A DNA stretch of 10,991 bases from an uncultured Dechloromonas sp. (GCA_946477505.1 CAMKYP010000093.1:1-10991), one strand, 5' to 3'; counted from the stretch's first letter, positions 1 through 7,574 are shown. The notes: generated from the letters alone by a model not told the origin. Program-made: numbers and translations.

Positions 1-2
1 GG

Positions 3-2111
3 GGGATCCTGTGGTTCCTGCTGCTGATGTCGACTGCGGCCGATACGGTGATTTTTTCGCGCAACTATCCCCTGCTGATTGCGCTCAACGTGATTCTGGC
101 GCTGGGCATGGTCGGCCTGGTTGGCTGGCAGTTGCGCACCTTGTGGCGGGATTACCAGGCGCAGGTTTTCGGAGCCCGGCTGAAACTGCGTCTGATGCTG
201 ATGTTCGGCATCATCGCGGTGTTGCCCGGCGCGTTGGTTTACGGCGTCTCAGTCCAGTTCGTCACCCGCTCCATCGAAAGCTGGTTCGACGTACGGGTCG
301 AGAAGGCGCTCGAATCCGGCCTGCATCTCGGGCGCTCGGCGCTGGATTCGCTGCTCGCCGATGTGGTGGAGAAAGGACGCAGCATGGCCAGCGAATTGTC
401 CGATATCCAGGAAGCCTCGCGCCGTTCGGCCCTGTTGCGCCTGCGCGAGGAAAAAGGGGTGCAGACGGCGGCCCTGTTCTCGGTCGGCGGCCAGCTGCTG
501 TCCAGCGCGACCAGCGAGTTGTCCACCCTGATGCCCGAACTGCCGAGCCAGGCCCAGCTCAAGCAGGCGCGGAATTCCCGCTCGATCGGCACCGTCGAGG
601 GCGACGACGGCAAGCTTTTCCTGCGCGTTCTGGTCCCGGTTTCGGCACGCGACATGTTCGAGGAGCCGCGCATCCTGCAACTGACGCAGCCGGTCCCCAC
701 GGCGCTGGCACACGATGCCGATGCGGTTCAGGGGGTTTACCGCGACTATCAGGAATTGCAACTGGCGCGCGACGGCCTGACCCGCATCTACGCGCTGACG
801 CTGACGCTGACGGTGCTGGTCGCCCTGTTCGGTGCCTTTGCGCTGGCCTACCTGATGGCGCGGAGGCTGGCGGCGCCGCTGCACATCCTGGCCGAAGGGA
901 CGCAGGCCGTGGCGCAGGGTGACTTCTCGCCGCGCCAGGCGATCTACAGCGGCGACGAACTCGGTGTGCTGACCCAGTCGTTCAACCGCATGACGCGGCA
1001 GCTCGACGAGGCGCGCCGCGAGACCGAGCGTCACCGGGCGGAGCTGGAGTCGGCACGCGGCTACCTCGAATCGATCCTTGCCAACCTGTCCACCGGCGTG
1101 CTGGTTTTCGACCGCCGCTTCGTGCTGCGCACGGTGAACGAGGGGGCGCTGACCATCCTGAACGACGACTTCGATGGCCTGGTCAGCGTTGCCGTTGAGG
1201 TGTGGCCGCGCCAGCAGGTGCTTGGCAGCTTCATCCGCGAGCAATTTGCGGCGACCGGGGAGCCGGAGTGGCAGGCCCAGCTCGAACTGGAGCGCCCGAA
1301 CGGCATGCCGCAGGTATTGTTGCTGCGTGGTTCCCGTCTGCCGGAAGCGAGCGGTGGCGGCGACGTGGTGGTGTTCGACGACGTGACCCGGCTGATCGCT
1401 GCCCAGCGCAGCGCGGCCTGGGGTGAAGTGGCGCGCCGCCTGGCGCACGAGATCAAGAATCCGCTGACGCCGATCCAGCTGTCGGCCGAACGCCTGCAGC
1501 TCAAACTCGCCGACAAGTTGGCCAACGGCGATGCCGACATGCTGGCACGCAGTACGCAGACGATCATCAACCAGGTCCAGGCCATGAAGCGCATGGTCGA
1601 CGATTTCCGCGATTACGCCCGTCTGCCGGCTCCGGAAGTGGCGCCGCTCGATCTCAACGGCTTGATCCGCGAAGTACTCGGTCTTTACGAAGGCTCGTCG
1701 GCGATCATCGAAGCCGACCTGGCCGACGATCTCGGCAGCGTCCTGGGGGACGCCACGCAGCTGCGGCAGATCATCCACAACCTGCTGCGCAATGCCGAGG
1801 ATGCGCTGGAAGGACACGAGGGGGCGCGCATCGTTCTGCGTACCGAGCGCGGTGTTCGCCATGCGCACCTGTCGATTGCCGACAATGGCCCAGGTTTTCC
1901 GGTCGAGCTGTTGCCGCGCATCTTCGAGCCCTATGTCACCACCAAGGCCCGGGGAACCGGCCTTGGTCTGCCCATCGTCAGGAAGATTGTCGACGAACAC
2001 CAGGGCAGCATCGAAATCAGTAATGCACCGGAGGGCGGCGCGCGGATCGACATCCGCCTGCCCCTGGTGAAAGAGGAGGAAGCCAAAAATGGCCATCATT
2101 CTGGTCGTTGA
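3..2111 (+). CDS. ntrY: NtrY-type membrane sensor histidine kinase (5' end outside window)
   Basis: Membrane histidine kinase that phosphorylates the NtrX regulator encoded next; NtrYX pairs respond to nitrogen, redox or envelope conditions in other proteobacteria, and the signal here is unknown. The frame is open to the left edge, and the codons before the first ATG (27) encode a hydrophobic GILWFLLL stretch, so that ATG lies inside a membrane segment and the real start is upstream. About 702 residues are visible, against roughly 720-750 for the family. Domains by nucleotide: membrane segments about 66-134 and 189-263, an extracytoplasmic sensor part to about 780, another membrane segment 786-857, HAMP to about 1010, PAS about 1062-1395, then the phosphoacceptor motif RLAHEIKNP with His at 1446-1448. 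The ATPase domain follows, with N box NLLRNAEDAL near 1776-1806, G1 DNGPGFP near 1881-1900 and G2 GTGLGLP near 1954-1974. All catalytic motifs look intact. The end overlaps ntrX by 23 bases, suggesting translational coupling. Confidence 0.93.
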   Translation, partial: GILWFLLLMSTAADTVIFSRNYPLLIALNVILALGMVGLVGWQLRTLWRDYQAQVFGARLKLRLMLMFGIIAVLPGALVYGVSVQFVTRSIESWFDVRVEKALESGLHLGRSALDSLLADVVEKGRSMASELSDIQEASRRSALLRLREEKGVQTAALFSVGGQLLSSATSELSTLMPELPSQAQLKQARNSRSIGTVEGDDGKLFLRVLVPVSARDMFEEPRILQLTQPVPTALAHDADAVQGVYRDYQELQLARDGLTRIYALTLTLTVLVALFGAFALAYLMARRLAAPLHILAEGTQAVAQGDFSPRQAIYSGDELGVLTQSFNRMTRQLDEARRETERHRAELESARGYLESILANLSTGVLVFDRRFVLRTVNEGALTILNDDFDGLVSVAVEVWPRQQVLGSFIREQFAATGEPEWQAQLELERPNGMPQVLLLRGSRLPEASGGGDVVVFDDVTRLIAAQRSAAWGEVARRLAHEIKNPLTPIQLSAERLQLKLADKLANGDADMLARSTQTIINQVQAMKRMVDDFRDYARLPAPEVAPLDLNGLIREVLGLYEGSSAIIEADLADDLGSVLGDATQLRQIIHNLLRNAEDALEGHEGARIVLRTERGVRHAHLSIADNGPGFPVELLPRIFEPYVTTKARGTGLGLPIVRKIVDEHQGSIEISNAPEGGARIDIRLPLVKEEEAKNGHHSGR
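2074..2079 (+). promoter_or_regulatory. Ribosome binding site of ntrX, inside the end of ntrY
   Basis: AGGAGG lies 9 bases before the ATG at 2089 and within the ntrY coding sequence. It is a strong Shine-Dalgarno match and fixes the ntrX start. Because it is inside the upstream gene, ribosomes finishing ntrY would pass over it, consistent with coupled synthesis of kinase and regulator. Confidence 0.75.
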
Positions 2112-3354
2112 CGACGAGGTGGGTATTCGTGAGTTGCTCTCGGAAATCCTGATCGACGAAGGTTACGACGTTCGGTTGGCGGAAAATGCGACGGCTGCGC
2201 GGCAGATTCGCAACGATCTGCGTCCGGATCTTGTCCTGCTCGATATCTGGATGCCGGATACGGATGGTATCTCGCTGCTCAAGGAGTGGCATGCTGCCGG
2301 GCATCTCAACATGCCGGTGGTCATGATGTCGGGGCACGGCACCATCGATACGGCGGTCGAGGCCACGCGCTTCGGCGCCTTCGATTTTCTCGAGAAGCCG
2401 ATTGCCCTGCAGAAGCTGCTATCCACCGTGCAGAAGGCGCTCAAGCACGACAAGCCGCCGGCCCGGCCGGCCCTGACGCTGGAATCCTTCACGCGCTCGG
2501 CATTCGTCAAGGAGTTCAAGCGACGCCTCGAACAGGCGGCGGCCAAATCGCCGGCCCTGCTGATCAAGGGGGCCAACGGCGGCATGGCGGAAATCTGCGC
2601 GCGTACCCTGCAATTGCCGCGTGCGCCCTGGCTCGACCTGAGCGAGGTGAGCAGTGCGCTGACGCAGGAAATGCTCGAAAAAATCACCGGTGGCATTCTT
2701 TTCGTCCCCAATCTCGCCGTGCTGGGCAAGATGCAGCAGATGAACCTTGCCTTTGCCATGGAGCGTCTGGAAAAGCTCAGCCTGCAGTTGGTCGCGGCGA
2801 CGGTCGCACCGCTGTCGGCGCTGGCCGAAGCCGGCTGGGACGGCAAGCTGCTGTCGCGGATAGGCGAGGTTTGGGTGGCCATGCCGTCGCTGGCGGGCCA
2901 TGGCGATGAGCTGCCGGAAATTGCCGGTCTGTTGCTGACCAATTTTGTCGAGCGTGGCGAAGTGCCGCAGCGCCGTTTTTCCACGGCCGCCCTGAATACG
3001 CTGCGCTCGCTGCCGTGGAAGCGGCAGCCGGATTCGAGCTGGAGCGATCTCTATGTGCTGGTGCGCAACCTGGCGCTGACTTCGCTCGACGAGGAGATCA
3101 GTCCTGAGGACGTGCTGCGGGTGATGCCTCAGGACGGCGGGGAACGTCCGGAAATGCAGTCGTTGTTGCCGCTCTTCGATCAACCTCTGCGCGAAGCACG
3201 GGACGCTTTCGAAAAGTTGTATTTCGAGCACCATCTGCGTCTCGAAGGCGGGAACATGACGAAACTGGCCGAGCGTTCGGGGCTGGAGCGCACCCACTTG
3301 TATCGCAAGCTCAAACAGCTGGACGTCAAGCTCGGCAAGCGGGGCGAGGAATAG
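2089..3354 (+). CDS. ntrX: NtrX-type response regulator with eroded AAA+ domain
   Basis: Response regulator paired with NtrY, 421 residues; family members with a full sigma-54 activator domain are usually about 450-480. The receiver domain (about 1-120) is complete: acidic pair D8-D9, phosphoacceptor D52 in LLDIWMPDTDG, S81 and K103. The C-terminus carries a Fis-type helix-turn-helix (about 388-411, GGNMTKLAERSGLERTHLYR). Between them the AAA+ region is degenerate: the P-loop position reads IKGANGGMAE (about 159-168) instead of a GxxGxGKE motif, the Walker B position reads GGILFVPNL (201-209) with Pro-Asn in place of Asp-Glu, and only about 35 residues separate the two where about 65-70 are normal, so the GAFTGA loop that contacts sigma-54 is missing. 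I infer a phosphorylation-controlled DNA-binding protein that acts without ATP or sigma-54. The frame is open and codon use is like the neighbours, so it is not a decaying pseudogene. Confidence 0.93.
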   Translation: MAIILVVDDEVGIRELLSEILIDEGYDVRLAENATAARQIRNDLRPDLVLLDIWMPDTDGISLLKEWHAAGHLNMPVVMMSGHGTIDTAVEATRFGAFDFLEKPIALQKLLSTVQKALKHDKPPARPALTLESFTRSAFVKEFKRRLEQAAAKSPALLIKGANGGMAEICARTLQLPRAPWLDLSEVSSALTQEMLEKITGGILFVPNLAVLGKMQQMNLAFAMERLEKLSLQLVAATVAPLSALAEAGWDGKLLSRIGEVWVAMPSLAGHGDELPEIAGLLLTNFVERGEVPQRRFSTAALNTLRSLPWKRQPDSSWSDLYVLVRNLALTSLDEEISPEDVLRVMPQDGGERPEMQSLLPLFDQPLREARDAFEKLYFEHHLRLEGGNMTKLAERSGLERTHLYRKLKQLDVKLGKRGEE

Positions 3355-3381
3355 CCAGGCCACTCCGGTGAATCGGGGGAT

Positions 3382-3402
3382 TGCGGATCGGATCGATTCG
3401 CA
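3382..3402 (+). other. Stem-loop in the ntrX-trkA gap
   Basis: Inverted repeat TGCGGATC / GATTCGCA with a GGATC loop: 8 base pairs, one of them G-U. No T-run follows, so it is not a standard rho-independent terminator. It sits 27 bases after the ntrX stop and 32 bases before trkA. It could be an RNA processing or stability element within a shared ntrYX-trkAH transcript, or chance. The rest of this 80-base gap holds only the trkA ribosome binding site. Confidence 0.3.
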
Positions 3403-3420
3403 GCCGGGGTAGCCAACAAC

Positions 3421-3430
3421 AGGGAGGGGG
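3421..3430 (+). promoter_or_regulatory. Ribosome binding site that sets the trkA start
   Basis: AGGGAGGGGG ends 4 bases before the ATG at 3435. This purine-rich site selects that ATG over the upstream in-frame TTG at 3381, whose extra 18 residues (rich in Arg, Ser, Gln and Gly) do not resemble a TrkA N-terminus. Confidence 0.65.
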
Positions 3431-3434
3431 ATAC

Positions 3435-4868
3435 ATGAAAGTCATCATTCTCGGTGCCGGGCAGGTGGGCGCCAGCGTGGCCGAAGGCCTGGTTTCGGAA
3501 GAAAACGACATCACCATCATCGATACCGACGGTGCCCGGCTGATGCAGTTGCAGGACAGGTTTGATCTGCGCGCCGTGGTCGGCAATGCCGCCATCCCGA
3601 GCACCCTGCGTGATGCGGGCGCCGCCGATGCCGACATGGTCATCGCCCTGACGCAGAGCGACCAGACCAATCTGGTCGCCTGCAAGCTGGCGCAGAGCGT
3701 GTTCAATGTGCCGACCCGCATAGCCCGCCTGCGTTCGCGGGATTTTCTTGAGGACGAAACGCTACTCTCCACGGAAAACTTCGCCGTCGATTTTGTGTTG
3801 TGTCCCGAACAGGTCATTACCGACTACATCCGCCGCCTGATCGAGTTTCCGGAAGCCTTGCAGGTACTTAATTTTGCCAAAGGGCGTGTGTGCCTCGTGG
3901 CGGTCCGGGCCTACGAAGGCGGTTTGTTGGTGGGCCGGCCGATCAAGGAGATGCGCTCGCTGCTGCCGCCAGATATGGATGCCCGTATCGCAGCCATCTT
4001 CCGGCGCGACCAGCCGGTCTTCCCGGAAGGGGACACGGTTGTCGAGGCCGGGGACGAGGTGTTCCTGCTCGCGGCCGCCGAACACATCCGACCGGTGCTG
4101 CGGCAGTTGCGGCGGATGATGACGCCTGTCGAGCGCATCATGATCGCCGGCGGCGGCAATATCGGCCTGCGTCTCGCCAAGACGCTGGAGAAGCGCTACG
4201 AGATCAAGCTCATCGAGGGGCGCAAGGAGCGGGCCGAGCTCATCGCCAACGAACTGGACAGCGCGCTGGTCCTGCTTGGCGACGCAACCGACGAGGAACT
4301 GCTCGAACAGGAAAACATCGGCGAGATGGACCTGTTCCTTGCCGTCACCAACGACGACGAGGACAACATCATGGCTGGCAGCCTGGCCAAGCGGCTCGGC
4401 AGCAAGCGCGTCGTGGCGTTGATCAACCGTCGGGCCTACGCCGACATGATCGAGGGCGGACCGATCGATATCGGGATTTCGCCGGCGCAGGTTTCCATCG
4501 GGACATTGCTGGCCCACGTCCGGCAAGGTGACGTGGCGGAAGTTCATTCGCTGCGCCGGGGGGCTGCCGAGGCGTTGGAACTGGTTGCTCATGGCGATGC
4601 CAAGACCTCCAAGATCATCGGCAAGCGCATCGACCAGATCGACTGGCCGCATGGCGTGACCGTGGCCGCACTGGTCCGCAATTTCGACAAGGCCGTGGTG
4701 ATCGGCCAGACCGACGAATGGACCTCGATTACCCGGCATGGCGAAGTGGTCATTGCCCATCACGATACGGTGATCGAAGCCGGTGATCACGTGATCGTCT
4801 TCTGCACCAGCAAGAAGCTGGTCAAGAAGGTCGAAAAGCTCTTCCAGGTCGGATTCCACTTTCTGTAG
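3435..4868 (+). CDS. trkA: Trk system potassium uptake protein TrkA (NAD-binding regulator)
   Basis: Peripheral cytoplasmic subunit of the Trk K+ uptake system: binds NAD(H)/nucleotide and gates the TrkH channel. The 477-residue protein has the duplicated RCK layout of E. coli TrkA (about 458). The first Rossmann fold starts MKVIILGAGQVG (glycines 7, 9, 12) and has IIDTD (D30, D32) at the end of strand 2. A TrkA-C ligand domain follows (about 140-225). The second Rossmann fold has IAGGGNIG (glycines 239, 241, 244), and a second TrkA-C domain runs to the C-terminus. I chose ATG 3435 because it begins directly with the first beta strand and has a strong ribosome binding site; a longer frame from TTG 3381 exists but is unlikely. 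It lies 80 bases after ntrX and 11 bases before trkH. Identification is firm; control by NtrYX is only suggested by proximity. Confidence 0.96.
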   Translation: MKVIILGAGQVGASVAEGLVSEENDITIIDTDGARLMQLQDRFDLRAVVGNAAIPSTLRDAGAADADMVIALTQSDQTNLVACKLAQSVFNVPTRIARLRSRDFLEDETLLSTENFAVDFVLCPEQVITDYIRRLIEFPEALQVLNFAKGRVCLVAVRAYEGGLLVGRPIKEMRSLLPPDMDARIAAIFRRDQPVFPEGDTVVEAGDEVFLLAAAEHIRPVLRQLRRMMTPVERIMIAGGGNIGLRLAKTLEKRYEIKLIEGRKERAELIANELDSALVLLGDATDEELLEQENIGEMDLFLAVTNDDEDNIMAGSLAKRLGSKRVVALINRRAYADMIEGGPIDIGISPAQVSIGTLLAHVRQGDVAEVHSLRRGAAEALELVAHGDAKTSKIIGKRIDQIDWPHGVTVAALVRNFDKAVVIGQTDEWTSITRHGEVVIAHHDTVIEAGDHVIVFCTSKKLVKKVEKLFQVGFHFL

Positions 4869-4879
4869 GGGCCATTGCC

Positions 4880-6334
4880 ATGACCCGATTTGCCCCGGTT
4901 TACCGTGCGCTGGGCATGATCATCATGCTCTTCGGCCTGACCATGCTGGCGCCGCTGATCCTCTCCTACGTGGTCGATGACGGCGCCCAGGCTGTCTATG
5001 ACGAATCCTTCGCCCTCACCATGTTGTGCGGGGCCTTCCTCTGGTATCGCTATCGCCGCTGCAAGCGCGAGCTGAGCATCCGCGACGGATTCCTGATGGT
5101 GGTGCTGGTGTGGACGGTCCTGCCGGCTTTCGCGGCGATTCCCTTGATGCTGCAACTCGGTATCAGCCATACCGATGCCTATTTCGAGACGGTGTCCGGC
5201 CTGACTACCACCGGATCAACCGTGCTCTCGAACATCGACCAGTTGCCGATGTCGATCAACCTGTGGCGGCACCAATTGGTCTGGGTCGGTGGCATGGGCC
5301 TCATCGTGCTGGCCATCGCCATCCTCCCCCTGCTCGGTATCGGCGGCCGCCAGATGTTCAAGGCCGAGACGCCGGGGCCGATGAAGGATGCCAAGATGAC
5401 GCCGCGTATTGCCGAAACGGCCAAGGGGCTGTATCTGGTGTATCTCGGAGTAACCGTCGCCTGTGCTATCTCGCTACGCATTGCCGGCATGAGCTGGTTC
5501 GATGCAACGTGCCACACCTTCTCGATCATGGGCCTGGGAGGCTTCTCGACACACGATGCCAGCTTCGGGTTCTTCGACTCGGCGACCATCGAATTGGTCG
5601 CCATCATTTTCATGCTCATCGCCGGCATGAATTTCGGGACTCTGTTCCTGGCCGTGACCGGCCGTTCACTGCGTCCTTATCTGCTCGATCCGGAGGCGCG
5701 CTGGTTCCTCGGCGTGACCTTGCTGAGCATTTTTGTCGTCGCCGTCTATATCTGGAAGGACGGCGCATACCCCGATCTCGATACGGCGATGCGCCATGTC
5801 GCGTTCAACCTGGTCTCGATTGCCACGACAACCGGGCTGTCCAGCGTCGACTATGCGCAGTGGCCGATTTTTGCACCGCTATGGATGCTTTTTCTATCCA
5901 GTTTCGCGACCAGTGCCGGGTCGACCGGGGGCGGCATCAAGATGATGCGGGCCTTGCTGCTTTACAAGCAGGTCTATCGCGAACTGGTGCGTGCCATGCA
6001 TCCCAGTGCGGTATACAACATCCGGATCGGCGGCCAGGTCGCTCCGCAACCCATTCTTTTCGCCGTGCTTTCCTTTGCTTTCATGTACATGGTCAGCATC
6101 GTGTCGCTCACCCTCATCCTGGCATTCACCGGACTGGACATCGTCTCGGCCTTCACCGCCATCGTTGCCAGCATCAACAATACGGGGCCGGGGCTGGGGC
6201 TGGTCGGGCCGTCGACGACCTACGCGGTGCTTGGCGATTTCCAGACCTGGGTGTGCACCTTCGCAATGTTGCTCGGGCGCCTGGAAATCTTCACCCTGCT
6301 GGTGGTGATGACGCCGGCCTTCTGGCGTAAATAG
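4880..6334 (+). CDS. trkH: Trk-type potassium channel subunit TrkH
   Basis: Integral membrane K+ channel subunit of the Trk system, 484 residues, as in E. coli TrkH/TrkG (about 483-485). It shows the four pore-loop repeats of the Trk/Ktr/HKT superfamily with their selectivity-filter glycines: TTTGS (109-113), GLGGFS (218-223), ATTTGLS (315-321) and NNTGPGLG (433-440). Hydrophobic membrane segments lie between these. The conserved AGSTGGGIK stretch (346-354) after the third pore repeat matches the gating-loop region of TrkH. The ribosome binding site AGGGG (4867-4871) overlaps the trkA stop codon, 8 bases before the ATG, so translation is probably coupled to TrkA, its regulatory partner. TrkG is a paralogue with the same architecture; trkH is preferred because of the direct trkA linkage. 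Confidence 0.95.
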   Translation: MTRFAPVYRALGMIIMLFGLTMLAPLILSYVVDDGAQAVYDESFALTMLCGAFLWYRYRRCKRELSIRDGFLMVVLVWTVLPAFAAIPLMLQLGISHTDAYFETVSGLTTTGSTVLSNIDQLPMSINLWRHQLVWVGGMGLIVLAIAILPLLGIGGRQMFKAETPGPMKDAKMTPRIAETAKGLYLVYLGVTVACAISLRIAGMSWFDATCHTFSIMGLGGFSTHDASFGFFDSATIELVAIIFMLIAGMNFGTLFLAVTGRSLRPYLLDPEARWFLGVTLLSIFVVAVYIWKDGAYPDLDTAMRHVAFNLVSIATTTGLSSVDYAQWPIFAPLWMLFLSSFATSAGSTGGGIKMMRALLLYKQVYRELVRAMHPSAVYNIRIGGQVAPQPILFAVLSFAFMYMVSIVSLTLILAFTGLDIVSAFTAIVASINNTGPGLGLVGPSTTYAVLGDFQTWVCTFAMLLGRLEIFTLLVVMTPAFWRK

Positions 6335-6365
6335 CGTCAGGCCGCCTTTTCCTGATTTATCGCAA

Positions 6366-6394
6366 GTGACCGCGAGCGGGGAAAGGCGGATAAT
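6366..6394 (+). promoter_or_regulatory. Candidate sigma-70 promoter for hemE
   Basis: GTGACC (6366-6371; 4 of 6 to TTGACA) and GATAAT (6389-6394; 5 of 6 to TATAAT) are separated by exactly 17 bases. Transcription would begin near 6401, giving a leader of about 26 bases before the hemE GTG at 6427. It would uncouple hemE from the upstream trk genes. The match was found by eye and the -35 is weak. Confidence 0.4.
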
Positions 6395-6405
6395 GCCGCT
6401 TTTCC
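6380..6405 (+). terminator. Hairpin after trkH, possible weak terminator or alternating structure
   Basis: GGAAAGGCGG (6380-6389) pairs with CCGCTTTTCC (6396-6405), 10 base pairs with one G-U, around a 6-base loop. Only a short GATTTTCT follows, so intrinsic termination would be weak. The same left arm can instead pair with the earlier copy CCGCCTTTTCC (6342-6352), giving an 11-pair stem (6379-6389) with a 26-base loop. The two structures exclude each other. It lies 46 bases after the trkH stop and overlaps the -10 of the candidate hemE promoter, so it would form only in read-through transcripts from trkH. Confidence 0.35.
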
Positions 6406-6426
6406 GATTTTCTGGCGGAGTCCGAC

Positions 6427-7494
6427 GTGAGCCGACCCAAGAACGATACCTTCCTGCGCGCCCTTCTCAAGGAGCCGACCGAATATACCCCGCTGTGGCT
6501 GATGCGCCAGGCGGGCCGCTACCTGCCTGAGTATTGCGAAACCCGCAAGCGGGCGGGGAATTTCCTGAACCTGTGCAAGTCGCCGAGCATGGCCTGCGAA
6601 GTCACGCTGCAGCCGCTGGCCCGCTACGACCTCGATGCCGCCATCCTGTTCTCCGACATCCTGACCGTGCCGGATGCGATGGGTCTCGGCCTGTATTTCG
6701 CCGAAGGCGAGGGACCGCGTTTCGAGCGCCCGCTGCGCGAGGAATGGGCGATCAACAACCTGACCGCACCCGACCCCTACGAGCATCTCGGCTACGTGAT
6801 GGACGCCGTGTCGGAAATCCGCCGCGCGCTGGATAACTCCGTGCCGCTGATCGGCTTCTCCGGCAGTCCCTACACCTTGGCCTGCTACATGGTCGAGGGT
6901 CAGGGTTCGAGCGACTTCCGCAACATCAAGGGCATGCTCTACAACCGCCCGGACCTGCTACACAAGATCTTGTCGGTCACCACCGAGTCGGTCATTTCCT
7001 ACCTCAACGCGCAGATCGACTCCGGCGCCCAGGCCGTGATGATCTTCGACACCTGGGGCGGTTCGCTGTCCAATGCCGCCTACGAGGAGTTCTCGCTGGC
7101 CTACATGCAGCGCATCGTCGCCGGCCTGAAGAAGGAAAAGGACGGCCAGCGCATTCCGAGCATCGTATTCACCAAGAACGGCGGCCTGTGGCTGGAGAAG
7201 ATCGCCGCCATCGGTTGCGATGCGGTCGGTCTGGACTGGACTGTCGATATCGGCGAGGCCCGTCGCCGGGTGGGCGACAAGGTCGCCCTGCAAGGCAACC
7301 TCGATCCGAACGTCCTGTTCGCCCAACCGGAAATCGTTGCCGCAGAGGCGAAGAAGGTGCTCGACAGCTACGGAACGGGCAATACCGGCCATGTCTTCAA
7401 CCTCGGCCACGGGATCTCCCAATTCACGCCACCCGAAAGCGTGACGGCCCTGGTCGAAGCCGTGCATTCCCATAGCCGTTTATTACGTAAGTAA
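6427..7494 (+). CDS. hemE: Uroporphyrinogen decarboxylase
   Basis: Cytoplasmic enzyme of haem synthesis that removes the four acetate carboxyl groups of uroporphyrinogen III to give coproporphyrinogen III; it needs no cofactor. Length is 355 residues, against about 354 in E. coli. Family signatures are intact: PLWLMRQAGRYLPEY near the N-terminus (active-site arginines R27 and R31), the essential Asp D77 in LFSDILTVPDAMGLG, Tyr149 in GFSGSPYTLA, IFDTWGG in the middle and His328 in FNLGHGI near the end. The start is GTG, supported by GGAG at 6417-6420 with a 6-base spacer and by MSRPKNDTFLRAL alignment to the usual N-terminus. It is followed by the priA gap, a common arrangement in betaproteobacteria to my knowledge; the two proteins have no direct functional link. 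Confidence 0.97.
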   Translation: MSRPKNDTFLRALLKEPTEYTPLWLMRQAGRYLPEYCETRKRAGNFLNLCKSPSMACEVTLQPLARYDLDAAILFSDILTVPDAMGLGLYFAEGEGPRFERPLREEWAINNLTAPDPYEHLGYVMDAVSEIRRALDNSVPLIGFSGSPYTLACYMVEGQGSSDFRNIKGMLYNRPDLLHKILSVTTESVISYLNAQIDSGAQAVMIFDTWGGSLSNAAYEEFSLAYMQRIVAGLKKEKDGQRIPSIVFTKNGGLWLEKIAAIGCDAVGLDWTVDIGEARRRVGDKVALQGNLDPNVLFAQPEIVAAEAKKVLDSYGTGNTGHVFNLGHGISQFTPPESVTALVEAVHSHSRLLRK

Positions 7495-7501
7495 TATCCA
7501 T

Positions 7502-7545
7502 AAGGAGGTGGTAAAGCTTGACTTATGCACAGAGTTTTGCCACCT
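7502..7545 (+). promoter_or_regulatory. Strong Shine-Dalgarno held in a hairpin after hemE
   Basis: AAGGAGGTGG (7502-7511), complementary to the 16S rRNA tail over at least nine bases, begins 7 bases after the hemE stop. Part of it, AGGTGGTAAAGC (7506-7517), can pair with GTTTTGCCACCT (7534-7545): 12 pairs, two of them G-U, with a 16-base loop that contains a DnaA box. A second element, CCTCCT (7557-7562), can also pair with AGGAGG (7503-7508). No T-run follows, so it is not a terminator. It could be a translation switch for a short frame starting at 7518, or a structure at the 3' end of the hemE mRNA. Confidence 0.4.
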
Positions 7546-7574
7546 GCCAAAAAAATCCTCCTGAAAATCCTTGA
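7518..7574 (+). CDS. Possible 18-codon leader peptide or small ORF
   Basis: A TTG codon 9 bases after GGAGG (7504-7508) opens an 18-codon frame, MTYAQSFATCQKNPPENP, ending in TGA at 7572. The reason to list it is the ideal position after an unusually strong ribosome binding site; the peptide itself resembles nothing I know. There is no run of one amino acid that would suggest attenuation. An alternative ATG at 7525, in another frame, opens 39 codons (7525-7644), but its spacing from the Shine-Dalgarno is too long (16 bases). Either frame may be chance in this AT-rich gap. Confidence 0.2.
   Translation: MTYAQSFATCQKNPPENP
7523..7531 (+). promoter_or_regulatory. DnaA box (TTATGCACA)
   Basis: Perfect match to the DnaA box consensus TTATNCACA. 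It stands apart from the downstream cluster by about 156 bases and lies in the loop of the hairpin after hemE. A single 9-mer can occur by chance; its weight comes from the second perfect box in the same short gap. Confidence 0.45.

Noticed and set aside
11..922. Long frame starting at GTG 11 on the plus strand
   Set aside because: It overlaps ntrY in another frame and its Arg/Gly/Ala-rich translation is typical of a shadow frame in high-G+C DNA.
249..2099. 616-codon minus-strand frame opposite ntrY, and similar long frames opposite trkA (3762-4859) and priA (7700-10000)
   Set aside because: These are mirror frames of well-identified genes. Their translations are rich in Arg, Gln, His and Gly with no domain I recognise, as expected from third-position G/C bias.
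3381..3434. Extended TrkA N-terminus from TTG 3381
   Set aside because: The 18 extra residues are not TrkA-like, there is no ribosome binding site before the TTG, and ATG 3435 has a strong one and starts directly at the Rossmann fold.
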